In this document: in pieces, positions 7,369 to 18,038 of the stretch | How the letters are laid out: the number at the start of each line of letters is the position of its first letter | Numbering within the stretch: position 1 is the stretch's first letter | Assembly (NCBI GenBank): GCA_036557885.1 | Contig: DATBGS010000176.1 | Coordinates: 1 to 42,738 of the forward strand | Direction: 5' to 3' | Length of the DNA stretch: 42,738 bases | Origin: DATBGS01 sp036557885 | Lineage (GTDB): Bacteria; Chloroflexota; Ktedonobacteria; Ktedonobacterales; DATBGS01 | Translations under genes and position numbers: made by a program | Notes under the pieces: generated by a model | Told to the model about the DNA's origin: nothing | The model's input: only the letters and a program-made list of their open reading frames with translations | Databases searched by the model: none

Positions 7369-8808
7369 TCACCAGTCGCTCTGGCCGGTGGGGAAAATCT
7401 TGCCAGGGTTGAGAATGTGGTTGGGGTCCAGCGCGGCCTTGATGCGGCGCATCGCCTCCACCTGCGCGGCGCCCAGGTCTTGTTCCAGAAACTCCTTCTT
7501 GAGCAGGCCAATCCCATGCTCACCTGAAAGCGTGCCTCCCAGCCTGATCGCCTCGGCAAAGATTGCTGCCGCCGCCTGGCGCACGCGCTGCAACTCTTCG
7601 GGGTCGCGGCGATCACACAAAATATTGGGGTGCAGGTTGCCATCGCCCACATGCCCAAAGACCGGAATCAAGAGACGATACTGCGCCGCAATTTCGCGCA
7701 CAGACCGCACCATCGCTGGCACAGCCGTGCGCGGCAGGCTGACATCCTCGCCCAGTTTATTTGGCCGACGACGCGCCAGCGCGGGCGAAACCGAGCGGCG
7801 CGCCTTCCAGAGTTGCGCACTTTCTTCGGCATTCTGGGCGACGCGCACCTCTGCTGCGCCCTGGGTGGTACAGACTTCGGCAATGCTGGCGAGTTCGGCC
7901 TGCACAATCTGTTCATAGTTGCCATCCACTGCAAAAAGCAGCAGCGCCTCCGCATCAGTGGGCAGCCCCATACGCAGCAGGTCTTCCACGCATTGAACCG
8001 TGACCTGATCAAGTAATTCAATGCTGGCCGGAATCAAGCCTGTGCTCATGATCTGCACGACGGCTTCAGCAGCAGCATCCAGGCGCGGGAAGACAGCCAG
8101 CGCGGTCAGCGTATATTTGGGTTTGGGCAGAAGGCGCAGGGTGATCTCTGTCACCACGCCCAGCGTGCCCTCAGCGCCGGTAAAGAGGGCGCGCAGGTTA
8201 TAGCCGGTAACATTCTTGACCATGCGTCCGCCTGTGCGGATGATCTCCCCCGTTGGCAAGACGACCTGCAAGCCCATGACATAATCGCTGGTCACGCCAT
8301 ATTTGAGGCAGCGCGCCCCGCCCGCGTTTTCGGCCACATTGCCGCCGATAGCCGAAACGCTCAGGCTGGAGGGGTCGGGGGGATAAAACAGGCCAACGCG
8401 CTCCACCGCTGCCTGGAGTTCGCCTGTAATCACCCCCGGCTGGACCACCGCCAGCGCGTTGCCGGTGTCTAGCTCCAGAATGCGATTCATACGGGCCAGG
8501 CTGAGCGCAATGCCGCCAACGGCGGGTACCGCGCCCCCAGAGAGGCCGCTGCCAGAGCCTCTGGGCGTGACAACGACACGCTCGGCGTTGGCAAGCGTGA
8601 GGATGGCACTGATCTGTTCGGCGGTTTCGGGCAGCACGACAACCTGCGGCGCTCGATCTACCCAGGTGCCATCAATTCCATAAGCCAGCAAATCTTCGGG
8701 GTCGGTCAGCACATGCGCTGGGCCAACGATTGCTTTGAGGGCGTGCAACACCTGGGCTGGCAACGCCGCAGGTGTGGTTGTGGGTTTGGATGAAGGGAAG
8801 CTACTCAT
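7369..8808 (-). CDS. glcD: FAD-linked oxidase, glycolate/D-lactate dehydrogenase subunit GlcD-like
   Basis: A 479-residue flavoprotein of the FAD-binding type 4 / GlcD family. The N-terminal half has the FAD-binding pattern: VVTPRGSGSGLSGG, PPDPSS, IGGNVAENAGG, YGVTSDYVMG and FTGAEGTLG. The C-terminal half has FGHVGDGNLHPN and SGEHGIG, typical of the oxidase domain. The family oxidises 2-hydroxy acids (glycolate, D-lactate) and feeds electrons to partner subunits GlcE/GlcF or directly to the respiratory chain. No such partners lie nearby, so the substrate is open. Length is normal. The start at 8808 lacks a strong ribosome site. The gene is divergent from the lipoprotein at 9084. Confidence 0.85.
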   Translation of the reverse strand: MSSFPSSKPTTTPAALPAQVLHALKAIVGPAHVLTDPEDLLAYGIDGTWVDRAPQVVVLPETAEQISAILTLANAERVVVTPRGSGSGLSGGAVPAVGGIALSLARMNRILELDTGNALAVVQPGVITGELQAAVERVGLFYPPDPSSLSVSAIGGNVAENAGGARCLKYGVTSDYVMGLQVVLPTGEIIRTGGRMVKNVTGYNLRALFTGAEGTLGVVTEITLRLLPKPKYTLTALAVFPRLDAAAEAVVQIMSTGLIPASIELLDQVTVQCVEDLLRMGLPTDAEALLLFAVDGNYEQIVQAELASIAEVCTTQGAAEVRVAQNAEESAQLWKARRSVSPALARRRPNKLGEDVSLPRTAVPAMVRSVREIAAQYRLLIPVFGHVGDGNLHPNILCDRRDPEELQRVRQAAAAIFAEAIRLGGTLSGEHGIGLLKKEFLEQDLGAAQVEAMRRIKAALDPNHILNPGKIFPTGQSDW

Positions 8809-9083
8809 AGATGCTCGTTTATGTACGCTCTTTTCTGCTCTTTCTGGCTCTGATCTCGCGCTGGATGCTGCCTGTGCCTGCTATTGCTCAGGTGGCGGCA
8901 CGCAGTATGCAAGTACAAATTGCCAGGTTCTTGACTAGCCTGGTAGCCACGCGAGACTGGTCATACTGCTCTAAGCATAGGCGCAATGGCACCAGGATGC
9001 AAGAGAAGCGCCAGGGGTCGCGGCACGACCAGCGACAATTTCGCAAGCTGCGAGTTGCCAGGAGCTATAAAGAGAGGAGCGTA

Positions 9084-9656
9084 ATGCAGGTCTTACCAAT
9101 CAGGCGACTATCTATCGTCTGGCAGCGCTGGCTTGCTGTTATGGGTGTGCTGGCGGCACTACTCCTGGCTGGCTGCGATATTTCTTTCGCCTCCAACTAC
9201 GGCAAGATCAGTAATTCGGGTAATCCGGTAGTGATTGTCAACCAGGCGCAAGTGGTCTATGTGGCCTCCAATTGCAATGGGCCAGCGGCCATGACTGTCC
9301 GGGCTGGGGCCAATCTGGTTGATCTTGGACCGGCCAGTTCCGTCTGCGAGCAGGTCGCCTATCCCAGCGAAGATGGCTATCGGCTGACCGGCTACGTGCC
9401 GGTCTACAGTATGCACCGCGCCAACAATTCCGTCCGGTGTATCTACCCGTATGGCTGCCCGATTCGCTCTGGCCCAGATGCAACCTCTCCCATTCTGTCC
9501 ACGCTGCGCCCTGGAGACAAGGTGGCTGGCCGGGGCACTGCCAGCACAGGAGTCATTATCACCGATGGCGAGAATTATAGCTGGTGGGAAGTGATTGACC
9601 CGTCTACCGGCCAGACTGGCGACATCTACGGCATTTTTGCTGTTGCTTTTTAGCAC
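9084..9656 (+). CDS. Lipoprotein with SH3-like domain
   Basis: A 190-residue exported protein. The N-terminus has basic residues, a hydrophobic stretch and a lipobox ALLLAGC with C31 as lipid attachment site. The C-terminal part (about 110-190) contains CIYPYGCPIRSGPD, LRPGDKVAGRG and a WWEV segment, like a bacterial SH3b domain. Such domains often bind cell-wall peptides. Two further Cys (in VASNCNG and SSVCEQ) may form a disulfide. ATG 9084 is supported by AGAGGAG at 9073-9079. The frame is open from 8811, but that stretch looks non-coding. No partner genes are evident. Confidence 0.7.
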
Positions 9657-9701
9657 GCAGGTATGCAACATGCGCGGATAAGCCTCTTATGAAGAAAACT
9701 G

Positions 9702-9755
9702 GCGGTTAAAACCGCGTCTAAGGGCCTACGGCCACGAAGTCCGCCTACGCGGACT
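9702..9755. repeat. Cluster of three short hairpins (interspersed-repeat-like)
   Basis: Three perfect hairpins follow one another: GCGGTT/AACCGC (9702-9715), GGCC-TAC-GGCC (9723-9733) and AGTCCGC-CTAC-GCGGACT (9738-9755). The order of an AACCGC stem, a GGCCTACGGCC stem and an AGTCCGC stem resembles intergenic repeats I recall from filamentous cyanobacteria and Chloroflexota. Only one copy is in this window. Confidence 0.65.
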
Positions 9756-9835
9756 AGGAAGAAATGCTGGCCGCACTAAAAAAATCCTTATTCCCAGAGT
9801 CCCTCTACCAGCCTTGGCGTCGCTTCCTGTCCTTC

Positions 9836-9844
9836 TGCTATGCT
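9836..9844 (+). promoter_or_regulatory. Extended -10 candidate upstream of hemL
   Basis: TGC-TATGCT at 9836-9844 matches the extended -10 seen before several genes here. TTGGCG at 9814-9819 is 19 bp upstream, wider than ideal. A second TATGCT is at 9863-9868 without TGN or a -35 box. Confidence 0.35.
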
Positions 9845-9912
9845 TAGATTGCCACCCTTTCCTATGCTTCTGCATTTTTTGCATTTTGCCTTGCTGAAAG
9901 GATTCCTCTTAG

Positions 9913-11202
9913 ATGAAAACCCAACGATCAGATGAATTGTTTGAGCAGGCGCAGCGCCTGATTCCCGGCGGAGTCAACAGCCCGGTGCGCGCCTTTCGAG
10001 CGGTGGGCGGGCAGCCACGCTTTATTGCGCGGGGCGAAGGCGCCTATCTCATTGATGCAGATGAGAATCGCTATATAGATTATGTGCTCTCCTGGGGGCC
10101 GCTGATTCACGGTCACGCGCACCCCTACGTGATTGAGGCCATCACACGCACCGCCGCGCTGGGCACCAGCTACGGCGCCCCAACCGAACTGGAGGTGCGC
10201 CTGGCCCAGATGGTCATCGAGGCCATGCCAGCCGTCGAGATGGTGCGTTTTGTCAACTCTGGGACCGAGGCGACGATGAGCGCCCTGCGCCTGGCGCGTG
10301 CCTATACCGGGCGCAGCAAGATCATCAAGTTTGCAGGCGGCTATCATGGGCACGCCGATTTTCTGCTCGTGGCCGCAGGCTCCGGCGCGACCACGCTGGG
10401 CATCCCCGATAGCCCCGGCGTGCCAGCAGCGACAACCGCCGACACGCTGATTGCGCCCTATAACGATCTGGCAGCAGTGGAGGCACTGTTCGCGCAGTTT
10501 CCCGACGAGATTGCCGCCATTATCGTTGAGCCGGTGGCGGGCAATATGGGCTGCGTGCCACCGCAGCCGGGCTATCTTCAGGGGCTGCGCGACCTGACGG
10601 CACGCTCTGGGGCGCTGCTGATCTTTGATGAAGTCATGACGGGCTTTCGCGTTGCCTACGGTGGGGCGCAAGCGCTGTATGGGATTACGCCTGACTTAAC
10701 CTGTCTGGGCAAGATTATTGGCGGCGGGCTGCCAGCAGCGGCCTATGGTGGGCGACGCGAGATCATGCGCCGCATTGCTCCTGCCGGGCCGGTGTATCAG
10801 GCCGGAACGCTTTCAGGCAATCCGCTGGCGATAGCCGCAGGCATCGCCCAGCTTGAACTGCTTCAGCAGCCTGGCGCGTATGAAACACTGGAGACTAATT
10901 CCTCACGGCTGGCAACAGGCATTGGGGAGGCGGCCAAAGCTGCCGGAGTTCCCATCATCCAGACGCGCGTTGGCTCGATGTTTTGCACCTTCTTTACCGA
11001 TCAGCCGGTAGTGGATTACGTCAGCGCCAAAACCGCAGATACCGGGCGTTTTGCGCGCTTCTTCCAGGCCATGCTGGCGCAGGGTGTGTATCTGGCGCCC
11101 TCCCAGTTTGAAGCGGCGTTTTTGTCGCTGGCACATGGCGCGGAAGAGATTGAGCGCACCATTGATGCTGCCAGGGTAGCATTTACACGGGTGGCAAAGT
11201 GA
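9913..11202 (+). CDS. hemL: Glutamate-1-semialdehyde 2,1-aminomutase
   Basis: A 429-residue class III aminotransferase-fold enzyme. It converts glutamate-1-semialdehyde to 5-aminolevulinate, the second step of the C5 route to tetrapyrroles. Family motifs are clear: PGGVNSPVRAF at the start, SWGPLIHGH, FVNSGTEATMSALRLAR, KFAGGYHGHAD and the PLP lysine K267 in CLGKIIGGGLPAAAYGG. Length is normal. GAAAGGA sits about 10 bases before the ATG. No other heme genes are in the window. It is transcribed alone toward the YtxH gene, 160 bp downstream. Confidence 0.95.
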   Translation: MKTQRSDELFEQAQRLIPGGVNSPVRAFRAVGGQPRFIARGEGAYLIDADENRYIDYVLSWGPLIHGHAHPYVIEAITRTAALGTSYGAPTELEVRLAQMVIEAMPAVEMVRFVNSGTEATMSALRLARAYTGRSKIIKFAGGYHGHADFLLVAAGSGATTLGIPDSPGVPAATTADTLIAPYNDLAAVEALFAQFPDEIAAIIVEPVAGNMGCVPPQPGYLQGLRDLTARSGALLIFDEVMTGFRVAYGGAQALYGITPDLTCLGKIIGGGLPAAAYGGRREIMRRIAPAGPVYQAGTLSGNPLAIAAGIAQLELLQQPGAYETLETNSSRLATGIGEAAKAAGVPIIQTRVGSMFCTFFTDQPVVDYVSAKTADTGRFARFFQAMLAQGVYLAPSQFEAAFLSLAHGAEEIERTIDAARVAFTRVAK

Positions 11203-11361
11203 ACAGGCGGCGGAAGATGCTATCCTTACGATGCGATGAGCGCGGCTGCTGGCTGGCATAGAGATTGCAACATCCTTTCGTGTTCTTTAGAGCACACGCG
11301 GGGGCAGGGTGTTCTGGTCCCCCGTCTAACAAGTAGCAAAGCAATCAGGAGGAACAGGATT

Positions 11362-11646
11362 ATGGGCACCCTTCGGGCATTTCTCTGGGGTGGCGCTATT
11401 GGCGCTGTGCTTGGCTTACTCTTTGCGCCACATCGGGGCGAAGAAACACGCGCTCAGTTGCAGAATCGTATCGCGCAATGGCAAGATCAGGCGCAGGGCC
11501 GTATGACCGGGCTGCGCGGCAAGGCGAGCAATATGATTGAGCAGGGCCGCCAGACCGCCAACACCACGCTGGATAAAGCCCGCTCTGCAACCAACCGCAC
11601 CGCTGATACCGCAAAGGATCAGGTAAGCCACTCTAGCTCCTATTAA
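11362..11646 (+). CDS. YtxH-like small membrane protein
   Basis: A 94-residue protein with one N-terminal membrane segment (residues 5-22, GGAIGAVLGLLFAPHRGEETR). A long polar helical tail rich in Ala, Gln and Thr follows. This GxxxG-LLFAP-xxGxxTR signature is that of the YtxH domain found in general stress proteins; the function is unknown. The ATG at 11362 follows AGGAGGA. A second member of the family lies at 41822. Transcription probably stops at the terminator 11710-11744. Confidence 0.75.
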   Translation: MGTLRAFLWGGAIGAVLGLLFAPHRGEETRAQLQNRIAQWQDQAQGRMTGLRGKASNMIEQGRQTANTTLDKARSATNRTADTAKDQVSHSSSY

Positions 11647-11709
11647 AAGGGCTATGGGGGCTACACATCCAGGCTTTGATGAGTTTGTTGTGATACACGC
11701 CGTTCTAGC

Positions 11710-11744
11710 CGGGTCTTCTGAATTGCTTCAGGAGGCCCGTTTTT
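11710..11744 (+). terminator. Intrinsic terminator after the YtxH gene
   Basis: CGGGTCTTCTGAA (11710-11722) pairs with TTCAGGAGGCCCG (11727-11739) with two G-U pairs and loop TTGC. Five T follow at 11740-11744. It lies inside the upstream extension of the methyltransferase frame, so that gene must start further down. Confidence 0.85.
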
Positions 11745-11785
11745 GTTGGCCTCTTCCTCTCTTTGGGGATGATATGATAGGGGCT

Positions 11786-12553
11786 ATGAATGCGTATGAT
11801 TTGATTGCTCCTTACTATGACCTGGAGCATGCCAGCTATCAGGATGATGTTGATCTCTATCTGAATTACGCGGCGGCCACTGGCGCCCCAATCCTTGAGA
11901 TTGGCTGCGGCAGCGGGCGGCTGCTGCTCCCCCTGGCGCAGCAGGGCTATGAGGTCGTTGGGGTAGATAGTTCTCAGGTGATGCTGAAGCGGGCGCAGGA
12001 GCGGTTGAACGATGCTGGACTGACACACCTGGTGAAGCTAGTAGAGGGCGACGCCCGCAAGCTCGCACTTGATCAACGCTTTCGCCTGGCGTTTGTGGGC
12101 TTGAACAGTTTTGCCCAGTTCACGACGCGCACCGAGCAGCAGGCGGTGCTGACGGCGCTCGCTGCTCACCTCGTCCCCAATGGCGTGCTGCTGCTTGATC
12201 TGCCCAACGCCGACCTGCGCCGCTTTCAGCAGGCGGAAGGGCACCTGTTTCATCAAGGCACCTGGACCGATGCAGCCAGCCATGAACTGGTGAGTCACTT
12301 CCTGGCAGCAGCCTATGATCCGGTGGCAAGGATCATGGAAGTAACTCACTTCTATGAGGTGTCGCCACAGGGCGAAGCGCTGCGCCGGACCATTGTGAAA
12401 ACCTCGCTGGCGTGGCTCAGCCAGGGCGAGGCAGAACTGCTGGTGGAACAGCAGGGATTTCGCCTCCTGCACACGTTTGGCGATTATGAACTGAACCCCT
12501 GCGAGGAGGGCAGCCCACGCCTCATTGTGGTGGCCGCCAAAACCGAGAAATAA
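11786..12553 (+). CDS. SAM-dependent methyltransferase
   Basis: A 255-residue class I methyltransferase. MNAYDLIAPYYDLEH begins the protein, motif I is LEIGCGSGRLLLPLAQQG, the acid of motif II is in VVGVDSS, and motif III/IV regions are EGDARKL and FVGLNSF. The C-terminal half has a beta-rich segment often seen in class I enzymes acting on small molecules. The substrate is unknown. The frame is open from 11654, but an intrinsic terminator at 11710-11744 lies inside that stretch. I therefore choose ATG 11786 (AGGGG just upstream), with ATG 11774 as alternative. It ends 3 bases before endonuclease V, so the two likely form an operon. Confidence 0.8.
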   Translation: MNAYDLIAPYYDLEHASYQDDVDLYLNYAAATGAPILEIGCGSGRLLLPLAQQGYEVVGVDSSQVMLKRAQERLNDAGLTHLVKLVEGDARKLALDQRFRLAFVGLNSFAQFTTRTEQQAVLTALAAHLVPNGVLLLDLPNADLRRFQQAEGHLFHQGTWTDAASHELVSHFLAAAYDPVARIMEVTHFYEVSPQGEALRRTIVKTSLAWLSQGEAELLVEQQGFRLLHTFGDYELNPCEEGSPRLIVVAAKTEK

Positions 12554-12565
12554 GAGGTGATGCTT

Positions 12566-13303
12566 ATGCCATCTCTGCCCCACCTGATTCATCGCTGGGA
12601 TGTAACCCCCCAGGAAGCCGAGAAGATTCAGCGCGAACTGGCCGGCAAGGTCATCCGCGAAGATCGGCTGGGCGAAGTCCATACGATTGTTGGCATTGAT
12701 ATTTCGGCCAATGACCACACTGGCATTGCGCGCGCGGCGCTGGTGGCGCTCTCCTATCCGTCGTTGGAGGTGCTGGAGCGCGTCAGGCATGAAGAGGCGC
12801 TGCGTTTCCCCTATATTCCGGGGCTGCTCTCGTTTCGAGAGGTGCCCTCCATTCTGGCTGGCTTTGAAAAGCTGCAACATATGCCTGATCTGCTGATGGT
12901 GGATGGGCAGGGCATTGCCCACCCGCGACGCATTGGTATAGCTTCTCATCTGGGCGTGCTGCTGGACCTGCCCAGCATTGGCTGCGCCAAATCGCGCTTA
13001 ACCGGGCACCTGAGCGGGACATTGGGGGAAGAGGCTGGGTCGCGCGTGCCCCTGGTGGCTGGGCGCGAGACAATCTGCATGGCTCTGCGCACCAAGGTGC
13101 GCAGCAACCCCATGTTTATCTCGCTCGGCCATCGCATCAGCCTGGAAACAGCAGTGGACTATGTGCTGAAGTGCTGTCGGGGCTATCGCCTGCCAGAACC
13201 CACGCGCCAGGCACACAACACCGCAGGCAGCAGCGGAGACGAAGAACCTGGGGCGGCAACGCCTGAAGAAGCGCCTCATTCCCCCACGCTTTGGGATCTC
13301 TGA
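12566..13303 (+). CDS. nfi: Endonuclease V
   Basis: Deoxyinosine 3' endonuclease, which nicks DNA one base after a deaminated adenine during repair. Family motifs are present: VGIDIS with the catalytic Asp, PYIPGLLSFRE with the wedge-region Tyr-Pro and the catalytic Glu, and MVDGQGIAHPRRIGIASHLG with the second Asp and the His. GTG 12557, ATG 12560 and ATG 12566 are all in frame; AAGAGG at 12552-12557 favours one of the two ATGs, and I list 12566. The last 40 residues are a Glu/Pro/Ala-rich tail absent from the core family. Its 3' end overlaps the convergent histidine kinase by 28 bp. Confidence 0.92.
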   Translation: MPSLPHLIHRWDVTPQEAEKIQRELAGKVIREDRLGEVHTIVGIDISANDHTGIARAALVALSYPSLEVLERVRHEEALRFPYIPGLLSFREVPSILAGFEKLQHMPDLLMVDGQGIAHPRRIGIASHLGVLLDLPSIGCAKSRLTGHLSGTLGEEAGSRVPLVAGRETICMALRTKVRSNPMFISLGHRISLETAVDYVLKCCRGYRLPEPTRQAHNTAGSSGDEEPGAATPEEAPHSPTLWDL

Positions 13304-14913
13304 GCGATGGCTGAATGGAGGATGGACAGGTGCGGCTGCTCGCGGAACAGCGGGAGCGTGAAGGTGAAGGTGGACCCCTGCTCTGGCGCGCTCTGAAGCC
13401 AGATATGGCCGCCGTGTTGTTCGATGATGAGCTTGGCAATGGTCAGGCCCAGGCCGAAGCCGCCATGCTTCACTAACAGCGTGTTGTTGGATTGGTAAAA
13501 GCGCTCAAACACCCGCGATTGATCTTCAAACGGAATGCCACACCCGGTATCGCTGATGCTGATCTCGGCCATCTCATCAACCTGCCGCCCTCGCACAGTA
13601 ATCACACCATCGGGCGGCGTAAATTTCAGGGCGTTGTTGATCAGATTGCGCAATACCTGCTGGATTCGGCCTTCGTCGGCCCACAATTTGGGGAACTGCG
13701 GCGACACGCGATTTTCCAGCGTGACGCCGAGCTTACGAGCATGCGGCTCAGCCTCACGCAGCACCAGCAGCAGCAGGTTTTTCAGCCAAAAATCGGTGCA
13801 GCGCAATTCAAACCGCCCGGTATCAGCCCTGGAAATAAAGAGGATGTCGTCTACCAGCGTCTTTAATTGCTCGGTGCTTTCGTGAATATATTCCAGAAAC
13901 TCGCGCTGGCGCTCATTCAGCATGCCGACATGCTCCTCCAGCACAATTGAGAGAAAGCCATTGATGCTGTGCAGCGGGGTGCGCAGTTCATGAGAAACCA
14001 TCGAGATAAAGTTGCTGCGCATGCGGTTGGCTGCATTCAAGGGCGTCATATCGCGGGCGATAATAACTCCACGCAGACTGTCCTGGGCATGAATCGCGGT
14101 GAAGCTGGCGGTTACTTCCTTGCGGCTCTCTTGTCTGTCATGGCAGGTGATTTCATAGTAGGGGATGGGCTGGCGGGAAAGAAAGACTTGCTGCAACGGG
14201 CAGCGCGGCGTCTTGCAGAGGGGGTTATCGCGTTCATCGCAGCAGCGCAGCACATCCATGCAGGTTCTCCCAACGGCTTCACTGGCAGACCAGCCGGTGA
14301 GGGTCGTAAAAGCCGGGTTGAGTTCGAGCACGCGAAACTCTTTGTCCACCGTGAGAATGCCTTCGGAGCTGGCAGTAAAGATCGCCTCAAGCTCCTCTTG
14401 CTTGCGGCGGGCCTGCTCGCTGCTGCGACGGGAGGTGGCGTAGCTCACGGCCAGGGCCAGGGATGGGCGTGCCTCTTCCAGAAGCGCTATCTGCTCCTGC
14501 GTAAAAAACTGATCACTGCGCACAAGCACCGCCACAGTCACGAAACTCCCAGCTACCTCCAGAGGGACGGCCATCAGTTGTCCTGAACCCTCTCCTGAGT
14601 CCTGATCTGGCTGGGCATGTGTATGCAGAGGGAGACAATATAATGAGCGCTGGCGCACCGCCTGGAGCGCTGCCAGAGAAATCAACGCCAGCGCCTCTTT
14701 ATCAAGCGATCTCCCCTGTTCGTCAGAGGCATCGGGCCAAAAGCGGGGGGGCGCATCCAACTGTTCGCCGCTTTCTCCCTGTTGGGCCAAAAAAAACACA
14801 GCCTGACACCCAAGCGCTGATTTCAGGTGATGGGCCAGCGTCTCCAGCACAAGTGACGCATCGGCCTGATGCAAGCATGCTTCGATGAGCACCTGTGACA
14901 ATGGCTGAGGCAT
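13276..14913 (-). CDS. PAS/GAF sensor histidine kinase
   Basis: A 545-residue cytoplasmic kinase without membrane segments. A GAF-like region covers about 10-160, a PAS domain about 172-295, HisKA about 297-365 and HATPase about 405-530. The phosphorylated H308 is in SHELRTPLHS, the N box is NLINNALKF, and the G boxes are SDTGCGIP and GFGLGLTIAK. The PAS domain has a cysteine cluster: C218, C224, C225, C233 and C238, plus C257, in the pattern LRCCDERDNPLCKTPRCPL. This could bind metal or sense redox state. Its ATG shares an A with the stop of the response regulator (TAATG), so translation is likely coupled. It ends overlapping nfi by 28 bp. Confidence 0.9.
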   Translation of the reverse strand: MPQPLSQVLIEACLHQADASLVLETLAHHLKSALGCQAVFFLAQQGESGEQLDAPPRFWPDASDEQGRSLDKEALALISLAALQAVRQRSLYCLPLHTHAQPDQDSGEGSGQLMAVPLEVAGSFVTVAVLVRSDQFFTQEQIALLEEARPSLALAVSYATSRRSSEQARRKQEELEAIFTASSEGILTVDKEFRVLELNPAFTTLTGWSASEAVGRTCMDVLRCCDERDNPLCKTPRCPLQQVFLSRQPIPYYEITCHDRQESRKEVTASFTAIHAQDSLRGVIIARDMTPLNAANRMRSNFISMVSHELRTPLHSINGFLSIVLEEHVGMLNERQREFLEYIHESTEQLKTLVDDILFISRADTGRFELRCTDFWLKNLLLLVLREAEPHARKLGVTLENRVSPQFPKLWADEGRIQQVLRNLINNALKFTPPDGVITVRGRQVDEMAEISISDTGCGIPFEDQSRVFERFYQSNNTLLVKHGGFGLGLTIAKLIIEQHGGHIWLQSAPEQGSTFTFTLPLFREQPHLSILHSAIAQRSQSVGE

Positions 14914-15602
14914 TATTTTCCTACAAATCTGTACCCCAGGCCGCGTGCTGATTGAAGATACTGGGGGTTGGCCGGGTCGCTTTCAATCTTGAGGCGGAGT
15001 CGGCGCACATAGACATCCACGATATTATGGTCGCCATCATACTCCTCCCCCCAGATCAGATCAATCAGGTCTTCACGCCGCACTACCTGACCCGCGCGAG
15101 CAGCCAGCGTGAACAAGATACGCATCTCTCTGGGGGTAAGCAAGACGGTGCGCCGATCTGGAAGGGTGGCCTGCAACTCAGCCACATTGATGTCAAAGCC
15201 GCCCACTTTCAGCACCTGCCCACCTACCTGGGCGTTTGACTTGTGATAGCGCCGGAGGACCGCCTGGACACGCGCCACCAGTTCGGCAAGGGCGAAAGGT
15301 TTGACGATATAATCATCGGCCCCCAGGCGCAACCCCTGGAGCCTATCTTCTAATTCAGCGCTGGCGGTGACAAAGATGACCGGAATATCATAGTCGTTTC
15401 CCCGCAACCGCCGGTAGAAGTCAAAGCCATTCATCTGTGGCAGGCCCACATCCAGCAAGATCAAATCAGGCAGGCTTTTCTCAATGAGGGCCAGCGCGCC
15501 GCGCGGGTTATCCACACTGGTCACGTTGTACCCTTCTTCCGAGAGCATGAAGGTGAGCATCTTGTTGCCATATGGCTCGTCTTCAACGATTAAGATGTTC
15601 AT
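14913..15602 (-). CDS. OmpR/PhoB-family response regulator
   Basis: A 229-residue regulator with a receiver domain (1-118) and a winged-helix DNA-binding domain (about 130-228). The acidic pocket is E7-D8, the phosphorylated residue D51 (LLDVGLPQMNG), with T79 and K101 as the switch residues. The C-terminal domain has the usual LTPREMRIL, DVYVRRLRLKIE and ARGLGYRF segments. It is the first gene of an operon with the kinase that follows, which is the likely phosphodonor. A near-consensus promoter at 15736-15764 drives it. Target genes are unknown. Confidence 0.93.
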   Translation of the reverse strand: MNILIVEDEPYGNKMLTFMLSEEGYNVTSVDNPRGALALIEKSLPDLILLDVGLPQMNGFDFYRRLRGNDYDIPVIFVTASAELEDRLQGLRLGADDYIVKPFALAELVARVQAVLRRYHKSNAQVGGQVLKVGGFDINVAELQATLPDRRTVLLTPREMRILFTLAARAGQVVRREDLIDLIWGEEYDGDHNIVDVYVRRLRLKIESDPANPQYLQSARGLGYRFVGK

Positions 15603-15735
15603 GATTTGTTGCGCGGCGGGCTGCTGAAGCTGTGTTGCACAGGCTTCTGGTGGGGATCAGCCGCCTCCTCCTTGCGGGTATTCAATGTGTGGGTGTTCTC
15701 GCTGTGTGGTCAAACCGCTCGATGTGATGTCAGCT

Positions 15736-15764
15736 ATAGTAGCAAGGCGCGTCGGCGCTGTCAA
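15736..15764 (-). promoter_or_regulatory. Near-consensus promoter of the two-component operon
   Basis: On the minus strand a perfect TTGACA (15764-15759), a 17-bp spacer and TACTAT (15741-15736). The regulator starts at 15602, so the leader is about 125 bases. Confidence 0.7.
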
Positions 15765-15830
15765 CTGGCAGGCTCATTGGCTGTCATTCCCGCCCTGCCG
15801 GTCTTTAAACTGGCGTACACCCTCAGCGAT

Positions 15831-17849
<2,019 letters not shown>

Positions 17850-17875
17850 ACCTGTACCTGCACCCCTGTACCTGC

Positions 17876-17892
17876 GGCGCTTGTGCAGCGCC
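17876..17892 (-). promoter_or_regulatory. Hairpin in the mnmG leader
   Basis: GGCGCT (17876-17881) and AGCGCC (17887-17892) form a short hairpin in the leader between the promoter and the mnmG start. An 11-bp direct repeat (CCTGTACCTGC) also occurs twice at about 17851-17875. A regulatory role is possible but unproven. Confidence 0.35.
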
Positions 17893-17924
17893 TTGAATAC
17901 GCCTGCGCTTACTCCAACTTATCC

Positions 17925-17954
17925 ATTATCGCCCACTTTTTGAGCAGGTGTCAA
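17925..17954 (-). promoter_or_regulatory. Near-consensus promoter of mnmG
   Basis: On the minus strand a perfect TTGACA (17954-17949), an 18-bp spacer and GATAAT (17930-17925). The leader to ATG 17849 is about 70 bases. Confidence 0.7.
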
Positions 17955-17999
17955 TGCAACCGAGAGGAGATTTGGCACGACGAGCACCTGCAAAAGAGG

Positions 18000-18028
18000 T
18001 TGCATTTTGGCCTGTTGTATGGTATGCT
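18000..18028 (+). promoter_or_regulatory. Promoter of tRNA-Leu
   Basis: TTGCAT (18000-18005), a 17-bp spacer and TATGCT (18023-18028), preceded by TGG as an extended -10. The tRNA begins 11 bases after the -10 box, which places the transcription start right at its 5' end. Confidence 0.65.
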
Positions 18029-18038
18029 GATTCTGTTT

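Noticed and set aside
8811..9083. N-terminal extension of the SH3-like lipoprotein
   Set aside because: A good signal peptide with ribosome site starts at 9084; the extension is Arg-rich without family likeness.
11654..11785. N-terminal extension of the methyltransferase
   Set aside because: It contains a clear intrinsic terminator (11710-11744).
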